Shown in pieces: positions 12,497-26,350 of a DNA stretch of 64,000 nt. The notes beneath the pieces were generated by a model that saw only the letters and a list, made by a program, of their open reading frames with translations, searched no databases and was not told the origin of the DNA. Made by a program: the position numbers and the translations under genes. Origin of the DNA: Asterella californica (lineage: Eukaryota > Streptophyta > Marchantiopsida > Marchantiales > Aytoniaceae); the NCBI GenBank assembly GCA_036924285.1, contig JAYKYS010000010.1, positions 19,009,001 to 19,073,000 of the forward strand, read 5' to 3'. How positions within the stretch are numbered: the first letter of the stretch is position 1; each line of letters opens with the position of its first letter.

Positions 12497-14819
12497 GAGC
12501 GAGGGGGATACGGGAAGACTGGATGAAAGATATCATTCAATCAAACACTGAAAGAGCAAAAATGGGTTCATCTGTTCGAGACACAAACAATTTCAACGAG
12601 TTTTGTATGAACCCAAAAGATCACAACGATCAATGAAAACATGAGGCTAGTTGTTTTAAGCTTCACAGTTGTTGTGAGTACACTGATAGTAGTGAATGTG
12701 AAGTGGAACTTTGAAGATGTAATTAGCGCACCCGATAGACGTGATAACGATGACTATGAAAGACATTCAGCATGCCTTTCAAGTTTACCCACCGAGCTAT
12801 GATCAATGAACCTTCAAACATTCACACGACGATGAAGTTAACGAAGGATACAGCTGTGGCCGAGTTTTGCTGATTGTAAGAGACTCATTACCCACACTTT
12901 TCCATCTGGATTTTATATATACAAGTATCTAGTAACATGATATTTACGGTTTCCTTCTATGTCTGATGAACCACTCGTTCTCTCATGAAGCAACCGTAAT
13001 TCACAGTGGTCTATCTTCTCTTCTCCTTCTTTTCTTTTTCTACTGATAAGTGACAATATCTTGTCTATTAGATAATGCCGCTTTCTTACCAGCAAGAAGT
13101 CTGCTTCACGGTATAATGCAGTGCTTCTTTTGGCCGAGTGCTGATGTGAGTCCTCTGAAGGGATTCACACACTTCCATGTTGCATTTGATTTCCAGAAAA
13201 TGAAGTGGAGGATAACATTGTTTCTTGGACACGCACTATCTACGTTTCATACGAAGATTCAACGAGAACGATCAGACCTCAACATCATCATAAACATACG
13301 CTACATATAATGAAGTTCATGACTGTTATACTATGCCTCATACTATGCTCAGCTACATTCTATTATGCCTCATACTATGCTCAGCTACATTCTATGCTCG
13401 ACCGAAACTGAAAGACCAAGAAATTTGTTTGTCGAAATATTGAGAATTACTCAAATTTCTGAACTCTGTCACATGAGATCAACCAAAGGCCATAGTAATG
13501 TAAATTCTTGCCAAACTGAATGAATTGTCAATATACATTGGCTTCTTTAATCAAGCTCGCAACATATATATTAAGCTTAGTAAATACCAGTGAGAAAGAT
13601 ATAGAAAACATCAAAGAACAAAAGAGTTGTTACTCTTGCATGGAGCTATGGCTGATCTCGTATCGGAAGTATACAAACGAGAACATCGAGAAGTCCCTCT
13701 ACCTCCCAAACTTTGATATTCCGTTTTGAAACAAAACGTTCTGTTGTGTTATCATATATCTAGTAGTGAGCGACACCGCGGATCACCGCGATATCTTATT
13801 AACAGATATTGGGCCGTATGAAAATGAAATGCCGGGAATGATAAAGTTATTACAAACAAAACTTCGTCATTACTGTATCATTCACGTTAATAATGAAATC
13901 ACAAGAGAAAATGGGTGTTTCTGAACGACAACTGTTGGTGATTGAGACGTACTTATCCACGACTCATCTCGCCAACACTTCTCCAGAGAGGTCGAGTGAA
14001 GCTTTATGGCTTTGAATGAAACGTTAATCCTATATCGATAGCGGCTCAGGATCAATCTAGAGTAGAACAGAGTTACGAAAGATATTTTTTCAGATAACAT
14101 CACAATCAACTCATTGTCAAAGTGGATGTCATTATGTGGAGAAAATATCGAGCTTCTGACTTCTGTGACGACTCGTGAGTGTAAAGGCAAGAACTATATA
14201 TACGATGTGCCATTCACTAATCATTATAGGAACTCTAGAAATCCAGTTATAATCCAAATTGAACGTTTTGTTTTCAATAGCAATCTTTGATATATAATTA
14301 TGAGGTCCAACTGTCCAAATGAACTAAATTCCACAAGCTGGTATATATATATATATATATATATATAACTTAGCTCTACCTTTGCACCAGATTTCAGCTC
14401 AATCTAAAGCTATGGATGCTCTAGAACAGCGAAATCCTAATCTCAATATCTCTAGTTGTTTTCTTCAATCAGAACTGTATTATGCACTATTGCGCTTACC
14501 CAACGATCCACTCAGTTTAAGTTTTGCAAAGAGTGGATAACATGACCCCACTTCACACACACACAATCTTTGCATTCAAGACTACAACAACAAATCGATT
14601 AACTTCTGGAAACTTTTGTTCTTTTAATGATATCGGAAAACATATAGATGTCAAACAAAATTCATATACCAAATGGATAAAAATAATCAAATTTTTTTAT
14701 AAACTATCAACTGGAAACGCAGGAAGATCAGGATAGAAACTATAACGGATGAGTAGATTGCCCCGCTACTAAAGGTAAAAGTGCAAGAACCTATAACTAT
14801 TTATATATTAATTGACGGT
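12497..14819. other. Intergenic DNA with small tandem repeats
   Basis: No gene is supported. A 32-bp unit is duplicated in tandem at 13332-13395 (TATGCCTCATACTATGCTCA and on). A (TA)n run lies at about 14342-14366. Around 14600-14740 is a copy of the hairpin-unit spacer. Confidence 0.5.
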
Positions 14820-14821
14820 GA

Positions 14822-14875
14822 GTTTAATTTATCACCTAACACTTCTTATCGGAAGGATTTTGTGATAAATTAAAC
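14822..14875. repeat. Hairpin of the hairpin-unit family
   Basis: Perfect 14-bp arms, GTTTAATTTATCAC at 14822-14835 and its reverse complement at 14862-14875, separated by 26 bases that contain the partly self-complementary CTTATCGGAAGG. It is followed by the TTTGCCTCTTCC motif seen after other copies. Confidence 0.8.
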
Positions 14876-16691
14876 CTCTGGATATTTGCCTCTTCCATTC
14901 AAAATGAACATGCTTGCTTGGTTTTGAACATAATTACAATGATATTGTAGGTTCAGTTCCTACTAAGTTTATATTTCATACGACTGAAGTATGAAATATA
15001 AACTGAAGTATGAAGGTGGTATCCCGTGAGATATTCATTATATATATGAAGAAGATAATTAAAGGAAAAAGATGCATGCTTCAGTAGTAAAACGCTGTTC
15101 TTTTGATCGTTGTCACGCACCACTCTATCAAGCTGAAGGAAAGAATTCTCTCACGTCACACAAATGCGGTATCATAGATGGTTTATCATTCTAGACACAT
15201 TAATGGAAAGAAGTGCACCGGTGAGCTCATCTCGTAACGAATGCCTATACTAATTGAACTATGATGAGGTTATTGTAGTGACTTCATAATCAATTCTTTG
15301 TGGAGTCGTGAGATTTGTGGAAATCTTGATGATCATGTCTTTCAGACATGATGTCATACATGTATTGATTGAAAAGAATTGATTATTGACCATTCAAAAT
15401 ATCCTCACGAGTTGAAAGCATGATTTGAATGGATATCGTGTCACCATATTTAAGATTGGTGGTTTCCATGAGGTTGAGATCTTCTGTTCTATGAGACAAA
15501 AGAAATGTTCCAAGATTATGAACTAATCCACTACTATCATGAGATATAATTTTTCTCATAGGGTTGTAATGTAGTGTTTGTCTTTATTGCATGTGTCGGT
15601 GAAGTAACAAAGCGAAAATGACATCCCACTGAAGGAAGAAGCACACAAAGCATGAAGAAAGAAGACATTATTTCTACGTTCTTCTCTTTTTTCCCTAAAA
15701 ACATCAAGGGAAATTTATAAGAGAATTCAGGGAGGCATCTTATGAAAGATGAAATCACAAGCTGGGGTGTTCTTTTTGTTAGAAACTCGTGTAAAGAAAA
15801 ATAGAGTATTTAAAATAAATTTTAGTAAATTTTTAAAAATTAATAAAAATAAAATGGATGATTTGTAATCCTTAAATGAATTTTAAAATAAAATATGATG
15901 TTTTGAAAAAAAATATTAAAAAATAATTTTGAGAATATTCTTTTTAAATTAATATTTTTTTAAAAAAATAAATACTTGTAGATTCACACGTGTTATCAAC
16001 AAAATACAAAAAGTTTTCCCCTGAACTCACAAGCTTTGATAGATTTGACGAGATCCAAGACTATCCAGTCAAACCAAAGAAAGAGAGAGAAGACCAAACT
16101 ACAGACATTGTATCAATATCTAATATGTTGTTCATAATGCTATTTAAGAAAAAGAAAAATCATACTCATTATTTCTGCAATGCATATAGAGCTTGAGAGC
16201 TTAACTCATATGACCTCCCAAGTGACGGTACTTGGAATGTCGAAGTCAAATCTTTCAAATTCTTTGTCAGCAAATGCACTTTGCGAATTGAGTGTTTCGC
16301 AACTAAAAAAGTTATGAATACTCACCCGTCACTCACTCCCACAAATTTTAGAAAATTAAACGATATTTTCACATTATAGTCCATAATCATTGTTAACAAA
16401 GAGTAAAAGTCAAATTTTCACTCCTTACATTGCAAAATCATGCGTGTAAAGGATAATAACAAGACTTGATAAGCGTCCATATGGTACAAAATCATAATCT
16501 TACAAAATCACTTAAGACACTTGGAACCTCACAATACCTTTGAATCCATTTCCCGAATAAATGTTACATGTTAAATATATACTAGATGCAAAAACTTCAG
16601 GGAAAGACCCATAAAGTTCATATGGGTTAAATCGTGCAGCATGAACCATAAGTTCGGTCTGTTGTCCAATCAGAAATAGATTTTGTGCAGG
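14876..16691. other. Intergenic DNA with a very AT-rich block
   Basis: No gene is supported. At about 15795-15980 the sequence is almost pure A and T, with TAAAATAAATTTT-like repeats. The rest has no coding signal. Confidence 0.5.
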
Positions 16692-17540
16692 GTTTAATTT
16701 ATCACTCACCATTTCTCGCTGGAAAAATTAGATGATAAATTAAACGAATTTGTATATTCTCCTCTTCCGAGGACAAAAGAGGTGAATATGCAAAGAAGTT
16801 TATAGTATGTATGCAAGATCTACTTTTAGGAACTTTTGTTCGCTTGCTGTTATTGGAAAAATATATAATTATTAAATAAAACTCTTATACCAAGCTGATA
16901 AGAAAATTCAAACTATTCTATAAAGATTAAATGTTAGCAATACCTAGAAACAAAAGAGTACTCAGAAATAAACCATAAGGGGAGCGTGGACAGATGCACT
17001 ACCCAAGTACATTTACGGACTGCTGATCGTCACCCAGACACATTTAATGAATGATTTAATTTATTACTTAACTTTTCACAACAGAATGGTTAGATAATAA
17101 ATTAAATCATTACATATTTTCCTCCTCTATCAGGAAGAGATGAATAAGCATGCTCAACCACCTTTGGGGAATTTTTGCTTGGTATCTGTTATCAAAAAGA
17201 TATACTCATCATACAGAAATTCTATATTAAACTAAAAATTAAAAGTAATTTATAACTATTGAATGTTAAACATATGAAATTACGGAAACATCCCAGAGAA
17301 CCCAGAGAACCCATAAGTGAAACCCATACCAACGCGACTCCAACAATATAATTCTGACCGATTACTACTAAAAGAATTACTTTAATAAATTAAACTTGCT
17401 TCACTCTTCCATCTTCAGACGAAAGAGATGAATAAACAAGAGAAGCAGGCGAATATATATGCAAAGAAGTTGATGGACGAGATGAATAAACAAAAAAGTG
17501 CAGGAGAATATATATATGCAAAGAAGTTGGTGAAGAACCA
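16685..17540. repeat. Tandem array of hairpin units, period about 350 bp
   Basis: Hairpins at 16692-16745 (13-bp perfect arms) and 17051-17110 (16-bp perfect arms) are each followed by a CTCTTCC/GAAGAGATGAATA pair. Next comes a spacer (AACTTTTGTTCGCTTG near 16845, AATTTTTGCTTGG near 17170) and then the next hairpin. A half hairpin (AATAAATTAAAC near 17380) starts a third unit. Within that third unit a segment of about 54 bp with GAGATGAATAAA is itself duplicated (17425 and 17479). The elements at 5.3, 8.0, 8.46 and 14.8 kb are related. Confidence 0.7.
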
Positions 17541-17599
17541 TAACCAACCCTCCACACAAAACGTATTTTAGATCTTTCTGTTTTGAGACTTTATGCCCT

Positions 17600-18203
17600 T
17601 TCACAGGCTGAGCCCTCTCGACATATACATGCCAAGAGTTCCCGTTGGACTTCTTCGAGCAAATCGCTAATGTTTTCCCGACTTGCAAGAAGCTGGCCAC
17701 ACAAACTTCACACGTTGCGCAGTCGGAGTTCCCACAAGATCGGTATTCGCGAAGGAAGACAGTTTTCCTCTAGGAGAGTGCTGATCGAAGCAGGAGCTGT
17801 AGCCAAAGGACGAGTACACGACGACTGATATGGATGACGAGGATTCGACTGGTAGATAGAAAACCTATACACTGTGCGAGGTGGAATTGGAGACTATGAG
17901 AGAATCAAGACCATCTCTAGTATCGTAAGACTATATACACAATGGATGGCAAAGCTGCTAGAACTCGTAAAAGAAAAACGAACGAGAGCGATCAAAACTG
18001 CTCTGGTTCCTATAAGCACCACCGAGTAAGAAACCCATGGAAATCAGATAGCGTGGAATTCTATGGAAGTGTTGAATTTCGGACCTCGAGAAGGAGGACA
18101 AGTTGTCGAAGTGCACGAATCGCTGGGCAAAGCTCTGGGACTGGGGAGGGAACGAGGAGAGACTACATCCCTCCTCGATGTCACCTTGCAGACTGACCTG
18201 TAA
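17600..18203 (+). pseudogene. Decayed coding-like region of unknown family
   Basis: I do not recognise the protein. From 17856 a plus frame runs 115 codons to a TAA at 18201-18203 with one in-frame TAA at 18027. The two halves read like ordinary soluble protein, with stretches such as GDYERIKTISSIVRLYTQW, AKLLELVKEKRTRAIKT, VVEVHESLGKALGLG and GETTSLLDVTLQTDL. Upstream, in a different frame, about 17630-17770 reads PLDFFEQIANVFPTCKKLA. No GT-AG intron removes the stop while keeping the frame, so a degraded gene or retro-copy is the simplest reading. Unrecognised exons of a live gene remain possible. Confidence 0.25.
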
Positions 18204-21200
18204 CAGACATTGACGATTTCTTTTATTTCTTTTATTGCTATGCATTTGCATAGCTAACCGTCGATTCTGCCTAAATCAAAAGAAGACAAAAGGCGAAAGA
18301 GATGATGATAAATTTTTGTCATTTTTCGCACAGATACTTTTGGAGAAGGCCCAGGTACTCGTTATAGATTGAGTTATCCTTGCATTATTATCACCTCCTA
18401 GCAGTTCGTTTCATGTATTAGATTATTTTTTTTATTATTGAAAATATTTTATTTTTCAAGAAAGACGAATCAAATGTAGTCGTCATGTAGTTTGGACAGT
18501 ACTTAATAATCCAGATACCCCCTAAACACTTAAGATATTATGTCACGTTAATGTCTTCATATTGATGAAGGCAATAACGTATTATGCAAATCTTTTCAGT
18601 TCTCATGCTCGAACACCTGATGTTTGAGATATTGGGCACTGCAGTTATCACTGTGATAACTTCAGGTAGTCGTTAGATTATAGTACTCTAAGTATAATAT
18701 CCATTATCATTTTCGGATAATGGCTTCCCCTCCTTCTGTACGTACACATCCATCTCATTTCCAGTCAACAAAGAGCTCAATTCGTTTCTTATAAACTCGC
18801 TTGTCTTTTTTTCCACCGAGACGAGTGTGCGCTTTGGATGCATATTCGTTATATGCTATTCAAATCGGATGTTCTCATCTTGCGAATGAGCTATCTGAAG
18901 ATAACGAAATTAAACTTATACTTGTTTACTTTTGTTGATAAGATTTCTTTACAAAAACTGAATCTGTTAAATTAGGATAAATCAAGGCTCTCCCATAGCT
19001 TTACAGTATGTGATTAACTTCATAAGTAATAATTCAACATCCATTGGAAATTATTAAATAAAAATTTAATGAATCCTTGAAACAAAATAATGTTTGTTTC
19101 CTAACCAAAAGCAAACAGAGAAAAACATATATATACTTCTTCACTTTTGTACTTAAACCTAAGGTTTAATGTGGCATATCTACACTTAAACTATGAATCT
19201 ATTAAGTATAGTTTATTGTACATCTAAACTATTTTTAACATTCTCTTTGAAGAGATTATGCATATCTATTATCGGTTGTAAATTTTATAATAAATAAAGA
19301 ATATGTTTTTCTTTTAGATGAACTTTAGAGGAAGGGAAAAAGAATTCAGATCGGAATAAAAATGCATAGCTTTGCGATCCATCGCAAGCGAAGCACCTTG
19401 TTCTTTCAAATGTAATGATCTTTGCAAACACGTGGAGAGACTTACTTGGGTTTGAAATGGAAAATAGCTGACATGCAGCATGATATTACATATTAATATA
19501 ATATTAACTTGTAAAAATTAGTATTAACATTAAAGATTGATAAAGATTCTTCATTGCTACCGTCTTCCACCAAACATAACTCATAGTCATTGAGTTTTTT
19601 TACTCCCAGTACCTTTAGGAGTTCTTAACATAAGAGCATCTGACAATGATTTCAGACCAGATATCCCAGTATTATAAATATTTTTTAATAATTCTACTGT
19701 TGATTATTGAGAATAGACAGTTTATGATGGACTGCAAAAGAAACATAAAGATTTTATTCAGATCTGAGAATATTTGAAATTGAAATATTCATGAGAATTG
19801 CTCACATACAGTCAAATTTCGGCATCATCCAGATGTCATATGCTTGATCAAGACACACCGTTGGATTCGTTATTCAAAATCTTTTGTATTGCACTAAAAG
19901 TTTATCCTATTTGGATAAACCGAGGGAGATATGATATTAAAACTAGGTGGATCATGCAAAAACTGCATGCTTGGGCGTTAAGTGGTTAAAAAAGATACTA
20001 CATCAAGTCCAGAAAAAGTAAAAGTTTATTATAATATTCAAGTACAATGCCTGCTGTAATATAACCTCTAGGCATTGTAGTGTGAACTTGGAAAAGTGAA
20101 ATTTTCTTTTCACGTTATCTTCTAAATTTCAAATTTCAATGACATTTAATTGTATCATAATAGAACTCAAGTACGATTTTGAATCTACACATATACATAA
20201 GTGTTTTGCTAATTATATTACGATATTTCTGTATTAATATAAAATCTAGAAATTATAGAAATCTCTTTGAATAAAATGCTCAGGCACTATACTCGAATAA
20301 TACGTCTAGTAAACATATTATTCATTTTAACGCCTAAGAGTAATGTTCGATAAAAGAGGACAGTCAATCTGTTCTTCGGACAAAAGTTTAAAGCAGACAT
20401 ACCTGTAAAATCAATTAAACCTCTTAGGGTTTCCAGATTTGATGTTGTATGGGTATGGGTATACAAGCATGTAAGGAATATTCTTTTTGTCTTCACCTTG
20501 TACTTGAGGTTGCTGAGAATATTCTCTTTTCTCCTCTGAAACCTTATAACTTAATTTTAAGATTTTTAAATGAATAAATAAATAGTTTGTTCAGAAATGA
20601 ATTGCAAAGTGAAGAGCTTTGATTTAAATCCATGGTTCACAGAATCTATTCTCGTGAGAAAAGATTTATTTTCGTGAAGAATGAGGTCTTATGGGTTACA
20701 AGGAGCACTTATAGTCATACCCGGGGTTTAAGACAAACTAACATTCCTAAATGTTACTTAACGTCCTTGTACGATAAAAGGAGTGTCAAAGTAGACTATT
20801 TTCCTCATCATTTGATATGAGTGAGTAATATTATCTATTTTCAAATCATTAGAAATACAGATATATCATCCTATCATAATCAAAATACCTTGCTTTAGTT
20901 TTTGGTCATTCCAAGTCATCCTTTTTAATTTCACTCACGAACGGATAACTCTGTGGAGAAGGGAGGTGACAAGTGTATTAGATATTTTATATAGTATATA
21001 AACCCTAAACCCTAACAATTTGAGTTATTTATGTTAAACTTGTGATGAGATTTGAATTCGTTTCTTTTTATTCCAATACATGACCGTGCTGCCAAAGAGA
21101 TGGAGCGGATGACACGTGGAGTTTTTAATGTGAAATTATCCAAATTTGTTTCTTATGGAGGGCCCAGGGAAACCTGAGTTAGTTTAGCATTAAACCCGGG

Positions 21201-22048
21201 TATGACTACAAGTGCTCTTGGTGATTCAGAAGACATTATTTTGCGGGTTTGCTTTCGGAAGACTGAGAAATTTAATCGTTTATATAGAAAATATTTTTGG
21301 TGATTACGTCTTCATCTAAACTTGGAATTTGTGCAGTAAGGTATCGACTTAATGCTATTCACCAGCATTACAAGTTACGATTCGTCTAGAAACAAGCTGT
21401 TTAGTATTGACAACGACATGTTAATATGAATACTTCGAGGTTTCTTGGAGCAAAAGGGAGTCTTTTTCTTCATACTCAAAGAACACTGCGAGGAAAAAGA
21501 GAATGTTCTTTTCCATGCTTTCTTTTATACTCATACTCTGGGTTTAAGGATACCTGCTATGGCTATGAAAATGTTTGGATTTGTTTGCTGAGATTATTTC
21601 CCGGTGCCCCTAGAAATAGTCTTGGTAACCACCAAGATTTCATTTTGCGAGATTCCAGTATACGAGTAAAGAAACTTAAATGTTAAACCTAATATGCTTT
21701 TGCTGATAAAACTTTCTTGGGAAAATAAAATCTGTCACATAAAGATTTAAATCAAAGCTATCTAAGAGCTTTACAATCTGTAATTCATTTCAGAACAATC
21801 GATTTAGCACCAGTTGAGAAATGTTCAGACGAAGGTTTTGTGAATTTTTAGAATAAAATTGAATATTCTTTCTATCTTATAATACACGTAGACAAAAAAG
21901 AATATTTCTTTCTCTTCTTTTATACTCGCACTAGGGTTTAAGGATCGGAACGCAAGAGAACATGGTTAATGTTAGGTTAAAGATGAACAATACTCCGCTA
22001 TAAATAACATGTTGATGTATTGTAAAATATAAAGTTTGTCTTTTTATA
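18204..22048. repeat. Diverged repeats in intergenic DNA
   Basis: No gene is supported. A segment at about 18880-19100 resembles one at about 21640-21870: a GATAAGATTTCTTT / GATAAAACTTTCTT pair, then AATCTGT, ATCAAGGCT / ATCAAAGCT and GCTTTACA. A CATACTC-TGGGTTTAAGGAT-like motif recurs near 20715, 21190 (inverted), 21525 and 21925. A short telomere-like stretch (AAACCCTAAACCCTAAC) is at about 21001-21017. This looks like an old unclassified repeat. Confidence 0.45.
18643..18661. repeat. Short perfect hairpin
   Basis: Arms AGTTATCAC and GTGATAACT, with one base between them. No neighbouring gene gives it a function. Confidence 0.6.
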
Positions 22049-24385
22049 TCATTGTATGTATAAAAAGTAATAGTTCTTCAATAATACTATAGTCAAATCT
22101 ATGCAATTTGCATTACTACCAATCATAACTCTATCCAGAGAGTAAAATCCTCTATACACACCAAAACCCATACAAAAACACAGAGAAACCAGTATCTTGT
22201 CACATGACCTTCCTGGTCTACTCAGCCAACACACTATCCTCCAAATCTTCTCTTGAAAGTACCTCAAAGTAAAACGTATACATTACTATCTGGATGTCAG
22301 CATTCAGAAGGTTACCCTCCATACGGTGGAATCTCAACATCACCCTCTAGTTTCATTTCAAGATCTATCTGAGTATAAACACTATGTATTAGAGTTTAGT
22401 CAACACCTATAATATTTTTCTCACTCACTGGAATTGTAAACGGTCTCATCTTGGATACATAAGTTTATAAGATGTACGTCTTCTATCACTAGCTCCACAT
22501 GTTGGTCTGGAAGACACGTATTGGAACTCCTCACTGTCACTCTCTCTCAACTCTCTTCACTTCACTCCACTCTCCTACTCTAAGTGATATATCTCTTTTA
22601 CGCATAAAAGATTCAGACTTCACAGTATAATAGGACGATGGAGCTCCAAACTCACACTTCGAGACTCACTTATATGTTTGCAGTAATTCACTTGTCTTGT
22701 AAATATACCTCACTAGTTTTGGAAGTTGTTGTACCCTGTCTGCCAAATGTAACTCCATAACAAATTATGTGGTTCGTCTTGATAACTAACCCTACATACA
22801 TCACTCTTTTTGGCTGAACGTTCTATTGGTTATCAACCCTCTAGTACTAACATTGATTTGTAGATCGTTCCCAACTCCGAACTCATTGTCTTTGTTATAC
22901 ATGGCACGTACACCCATGTCTAAACATAGCAACATTCCATGTCAATAAAGTACATAGAGTAATGCTTAAAAGACTCCACAAAAGACCCTTAGATCTACTT
23001 AGAAAGTAAGTAAGAGTCCAACATATATTGTAGTTTGTTGTTCTTACCCCTTCATATGGCTATTGTGTAAATCATGATCTTCACTCTTAAGAGGTCTGCT
23101 CCATATTGGACTAGCACGAAATAACAATTACGACCAACATCTAATAGATCAAATCGAGAGCCAAGGAAAACAACCCCTTAAAACTCCCACACAAGCAAAC
23201 CCAAGAACCACCAGCCCGAACCAAAATAGCCAAGAGAAGACACCGCCAAAGAATGGACCTAGCAAATTTGAAACTCTAGTGTATCATTTGATCTGTTTCG
23301 AAACTGCAATAGTAATCTTGTCATGGAAATATTACTTATCTTTCAAGTTCTATTTGCAGTTGGCGTTCTCAATTTTGTTCATGACAAGGATATGCTCTTA
23401 TTTTGTAACTTGAAGGTCTAGCTATAGAGACTAAACATTCGTCTATTGGTCCGATATTCTAAGGTATAATATGTGGCTATATAAAGCTCACAATATTCTA
23501 CCAACCCAAAAAATGTTTGTACTTTGACTGAATTTGTGTATGATTCTTTTCTTTCCGTTTCAGAATTTTCTCATTCAGCTGAGTGTTTTTATCTTAGATG
23601 GAGATTTTTGGCCAGAGTCTCTTGGAGCCTATGGTATTTTATAACAAACGTACCTGCCAAGACAATTCACAGGTTTCAAACCGTGGCCATGACAACTAGA
23701 TTCCCCATTCGGCTGTAACAGTTCTATACTTGTAAGCAATTAGATTAGTGACTGAATGGTCCTTTAGTCTCCTCAATCTTTCTTCAAAAAATTTATATTT
23801 GGCAATAATCAAACTATCAAATTGTATAATAAACATATCGTGTAGCACGACTGGGGGTTGAACCCACTAGACCCTCAGCTGGGATGGTGCTTCGCAAGAG
23901 TGCAAATCGATTTGGGACTAGATAACCCATACAGTTTAGAAAGTATTACTTCAAAAGTAAATTGTTACAAAAATCACAAAAGTCCAAGGACCTCAATCTT
24001 AAGAAATCTTAGAAGTTCATGATTCATCGAAATATACAACGCAAGCCGAGCTTCAAAAATCAGAGACGTTATCCAAATCTGAGTAACCACAAACAAACCA
24101 GAACATAAAGACAGAATGATTCAACCGGACCGCAAAAGTCATGAAGTCGATTTTAATAGTTTGTCAAGTGAAACGGTCTAAACACGAATACAAGCTAGGA
24201 CAAAATGCATCCTAGCAAAAGCTTCATCCAAAATAGTCCAAACAACAATGAAGTAAACATGCTAAATTGCTCTTGGACCATTACACATAGACTGACCTAC
24301 GGATGAAAGTCCACAAATATCTCACCTTTCTCATTATCTTGTGTTTCACAACCTCGAGACATGACGATAATTCTTTACGATCCCT

Positions 24386-24417
24386 AAAACCGAGAACCAT
24401 AACCAGTTCTCGGTTTT
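24386..24417. repeat. 12-bp perfect inverted repeat
   Basis: AAAACCGAGAAC (24386-24397) and GTTCTCGGTTTT (24406-24417) are separated by 8 bases. It stands alone in intergenic DNA. Confidence 0.8.
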
Positions 24418-25623
24418 CTTGATATTGTTGACGTTTCGAAATCTCCTTTGAGAAGGCTGCGACTATACAACCAAGGAAATGATGATCATTGTCAAATACT
24501 ACAGCAGCTTCCTAAATCTCTGATACTTCTTTCGCAGCTTTTGCAAATGTAGGAAACCATTCTCGGAGCTCTTCATTATAGACTCAACTCTCGGTTCAAC
24601 AGTGTCCCTCCTGTTATCACCCAATACTCTCCAACCTCATCTCACTTCACTCACCTTTCCTTCTCGATGAAGCATGGCTGAATACTGACTGCCAAAACAG
24701 TAATACCGAACAAAAAGAGTCACTAACAATGAATGAAAGAAAAAGCGAGCATAACACATCTCACGTTACAAAAACCATCTAAGTCACAGGAACTGAAAGA
24801 ACGAGCTACAAGACATATGTAGCACAAAACTGTCATCACACTGCATCAATCAAAAACCACCGTATCCATGAGAACCATTGCAATCCAAAAGAGATGATTC
24901 TTCGTGATAAATATCTGCAGACTCAACGTGAAACGACTGTAAAGAACATGCTAAAAGCGGAATGAATGAACGCTGTCGACAAAATAGAAAGACATAAACT
25001 CTACGCTCTAGAGCTCTCACTCTAGATCTTGCCAAAATCCCAGCCAGCACGAATGAATTTACGAACGCACAAAGACTAGAAACAAAATGATCTCCAGTTC
25101 ACCTCAAATGCCAAAACTGCTCGTCTAAAAGCACGAGGAGAGAATCAAGAGTGTGACAATATATATTCAGTCATCCAAGAGTTTACACAACGAAAAGAAA
25201 AAATACAATGTAACAAAACTCTGGACTGATTTCCAACAAAAACAACAACATAGTCAGTTATTCACGAATGGCAAGATCAGGAGTTAAAAATTCAAACACT
25301 TGAGTAGACCCTGCCGCACTCTGTTGTGGATAGAGCCGCTGGCTCGCGGGCAGATAGCCTGCCTCCGCTGCCCATCTCCCAGCTGGGTTGCAAAAGGAGC
25401 CAGTTTTCGGCAGTGCCCCCTTTTATATGAGGATGATAGTTTAATCAACGAGTGTGAGCCAAAAAAAAACAAAAAAAAACTATGTATAGATTAAGACAGA
25501 TCAATAACGATTTAAAACTAATTTTTTCAGATTTTATGCCGCGTCACTATTCTTGCCAGAAAACGAGGCAAGTCTAACCTTTTGGTGAGTAAGTAACTCC
25601 TTGGAATTTCCTGACCGGATCTA

Positions 25624-25660
25624 TCCTGCTTGATCAGGTCAGGGGTCTGATCAAGCAGGA
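25624..25660. repeat. 14-bp perfect inverted repeat
   Basis: TCCTGCTTGATCAG (25624-25637) and its reverse complement (25647-25660) flank the 9-base spacer GTCAGGGGT. It lies about 0.7 kb beyond the ELP5 stop codon. Confidence 0.8.
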
Positions 25661-26350
25661 AATTCTAAAAAGGGCCCGATCAAGTCTTTCATTGTAAGTA
25701 AATCTCTGATCAGAAATGAAACGCACCAGGTAGTCAGAGTTTTTGCGGGCTAATCGAGTTTAGTTCACCACTGGACTAATTAGCTCAAGTTCTGCCTTTT
25801 GTGGTTTAACGAGCAGAAGACCCTCGAGATTTTAAAGTTCAAACTAATGAAAACCAGACTGTCCCGTCCTAGAACGGAGAACCCTCCAGATGACAACGAC
25901 AGAGATCTAACAACACTAGTCAGCCACCAACCTTAAGCTGTACCCATAAAATTAGAACTGCACGCGCATAAAACCAACAGAAGCCCGACAACCACATATG
26001 TGTTCTGCTGGCAAGCACATTCCCGCTAACCTAAGCGACAGAAACATGTCAACTGGTCCACGAAAGATCCCTTATAGTAGAGATGCCAAGGGCGTCAGCC
26101 GCTGATCCTAAAAATGTGAATGTTTGATATGGCATTAAAGTTCTTGGGTTTGCTGTGGCCTTCCTTTAAATAACAGTATTTGAAAAACATTCTGTCGAAA
26201 GGATCGATCTGCAATCCGTTGAGTTCGTTCTCAGTTTCCGGATTTTCTGTTATGACTGTCTTCTTCAAAGTAAACTACATGACAAACTATCATATACAAA
26301 CACGACCCAAAACAATCGTCTGCTACAAGTCACCATAGCTCAACTCTGAT

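Larger units (their letters stand above)
22049..26350. other. Intergenic DNA downstream of ELP5, no gene supported
   Basis: Frames are all short (60-77 codons) and without motifs. Two clean hairpins occur (24386-24417 and 25624-25660). The right edge is the 3' flank of the minus-strand ELP5 gene. Confidence 0.5.

Noticed and set aside
21001..21017. Telomere-like AAACCCTAAACCCTAAC
   Set aside because: Only about two repeats; such telo-box stretches are common in plant DNA and do not indicate a telomere.
23847..23935. tRNA-like GGGGGTTGAACCCACTAGACC stretch
   Set aside because: No cloverleaf with matching acceptor and anticodon stems could be built; treated as chance.
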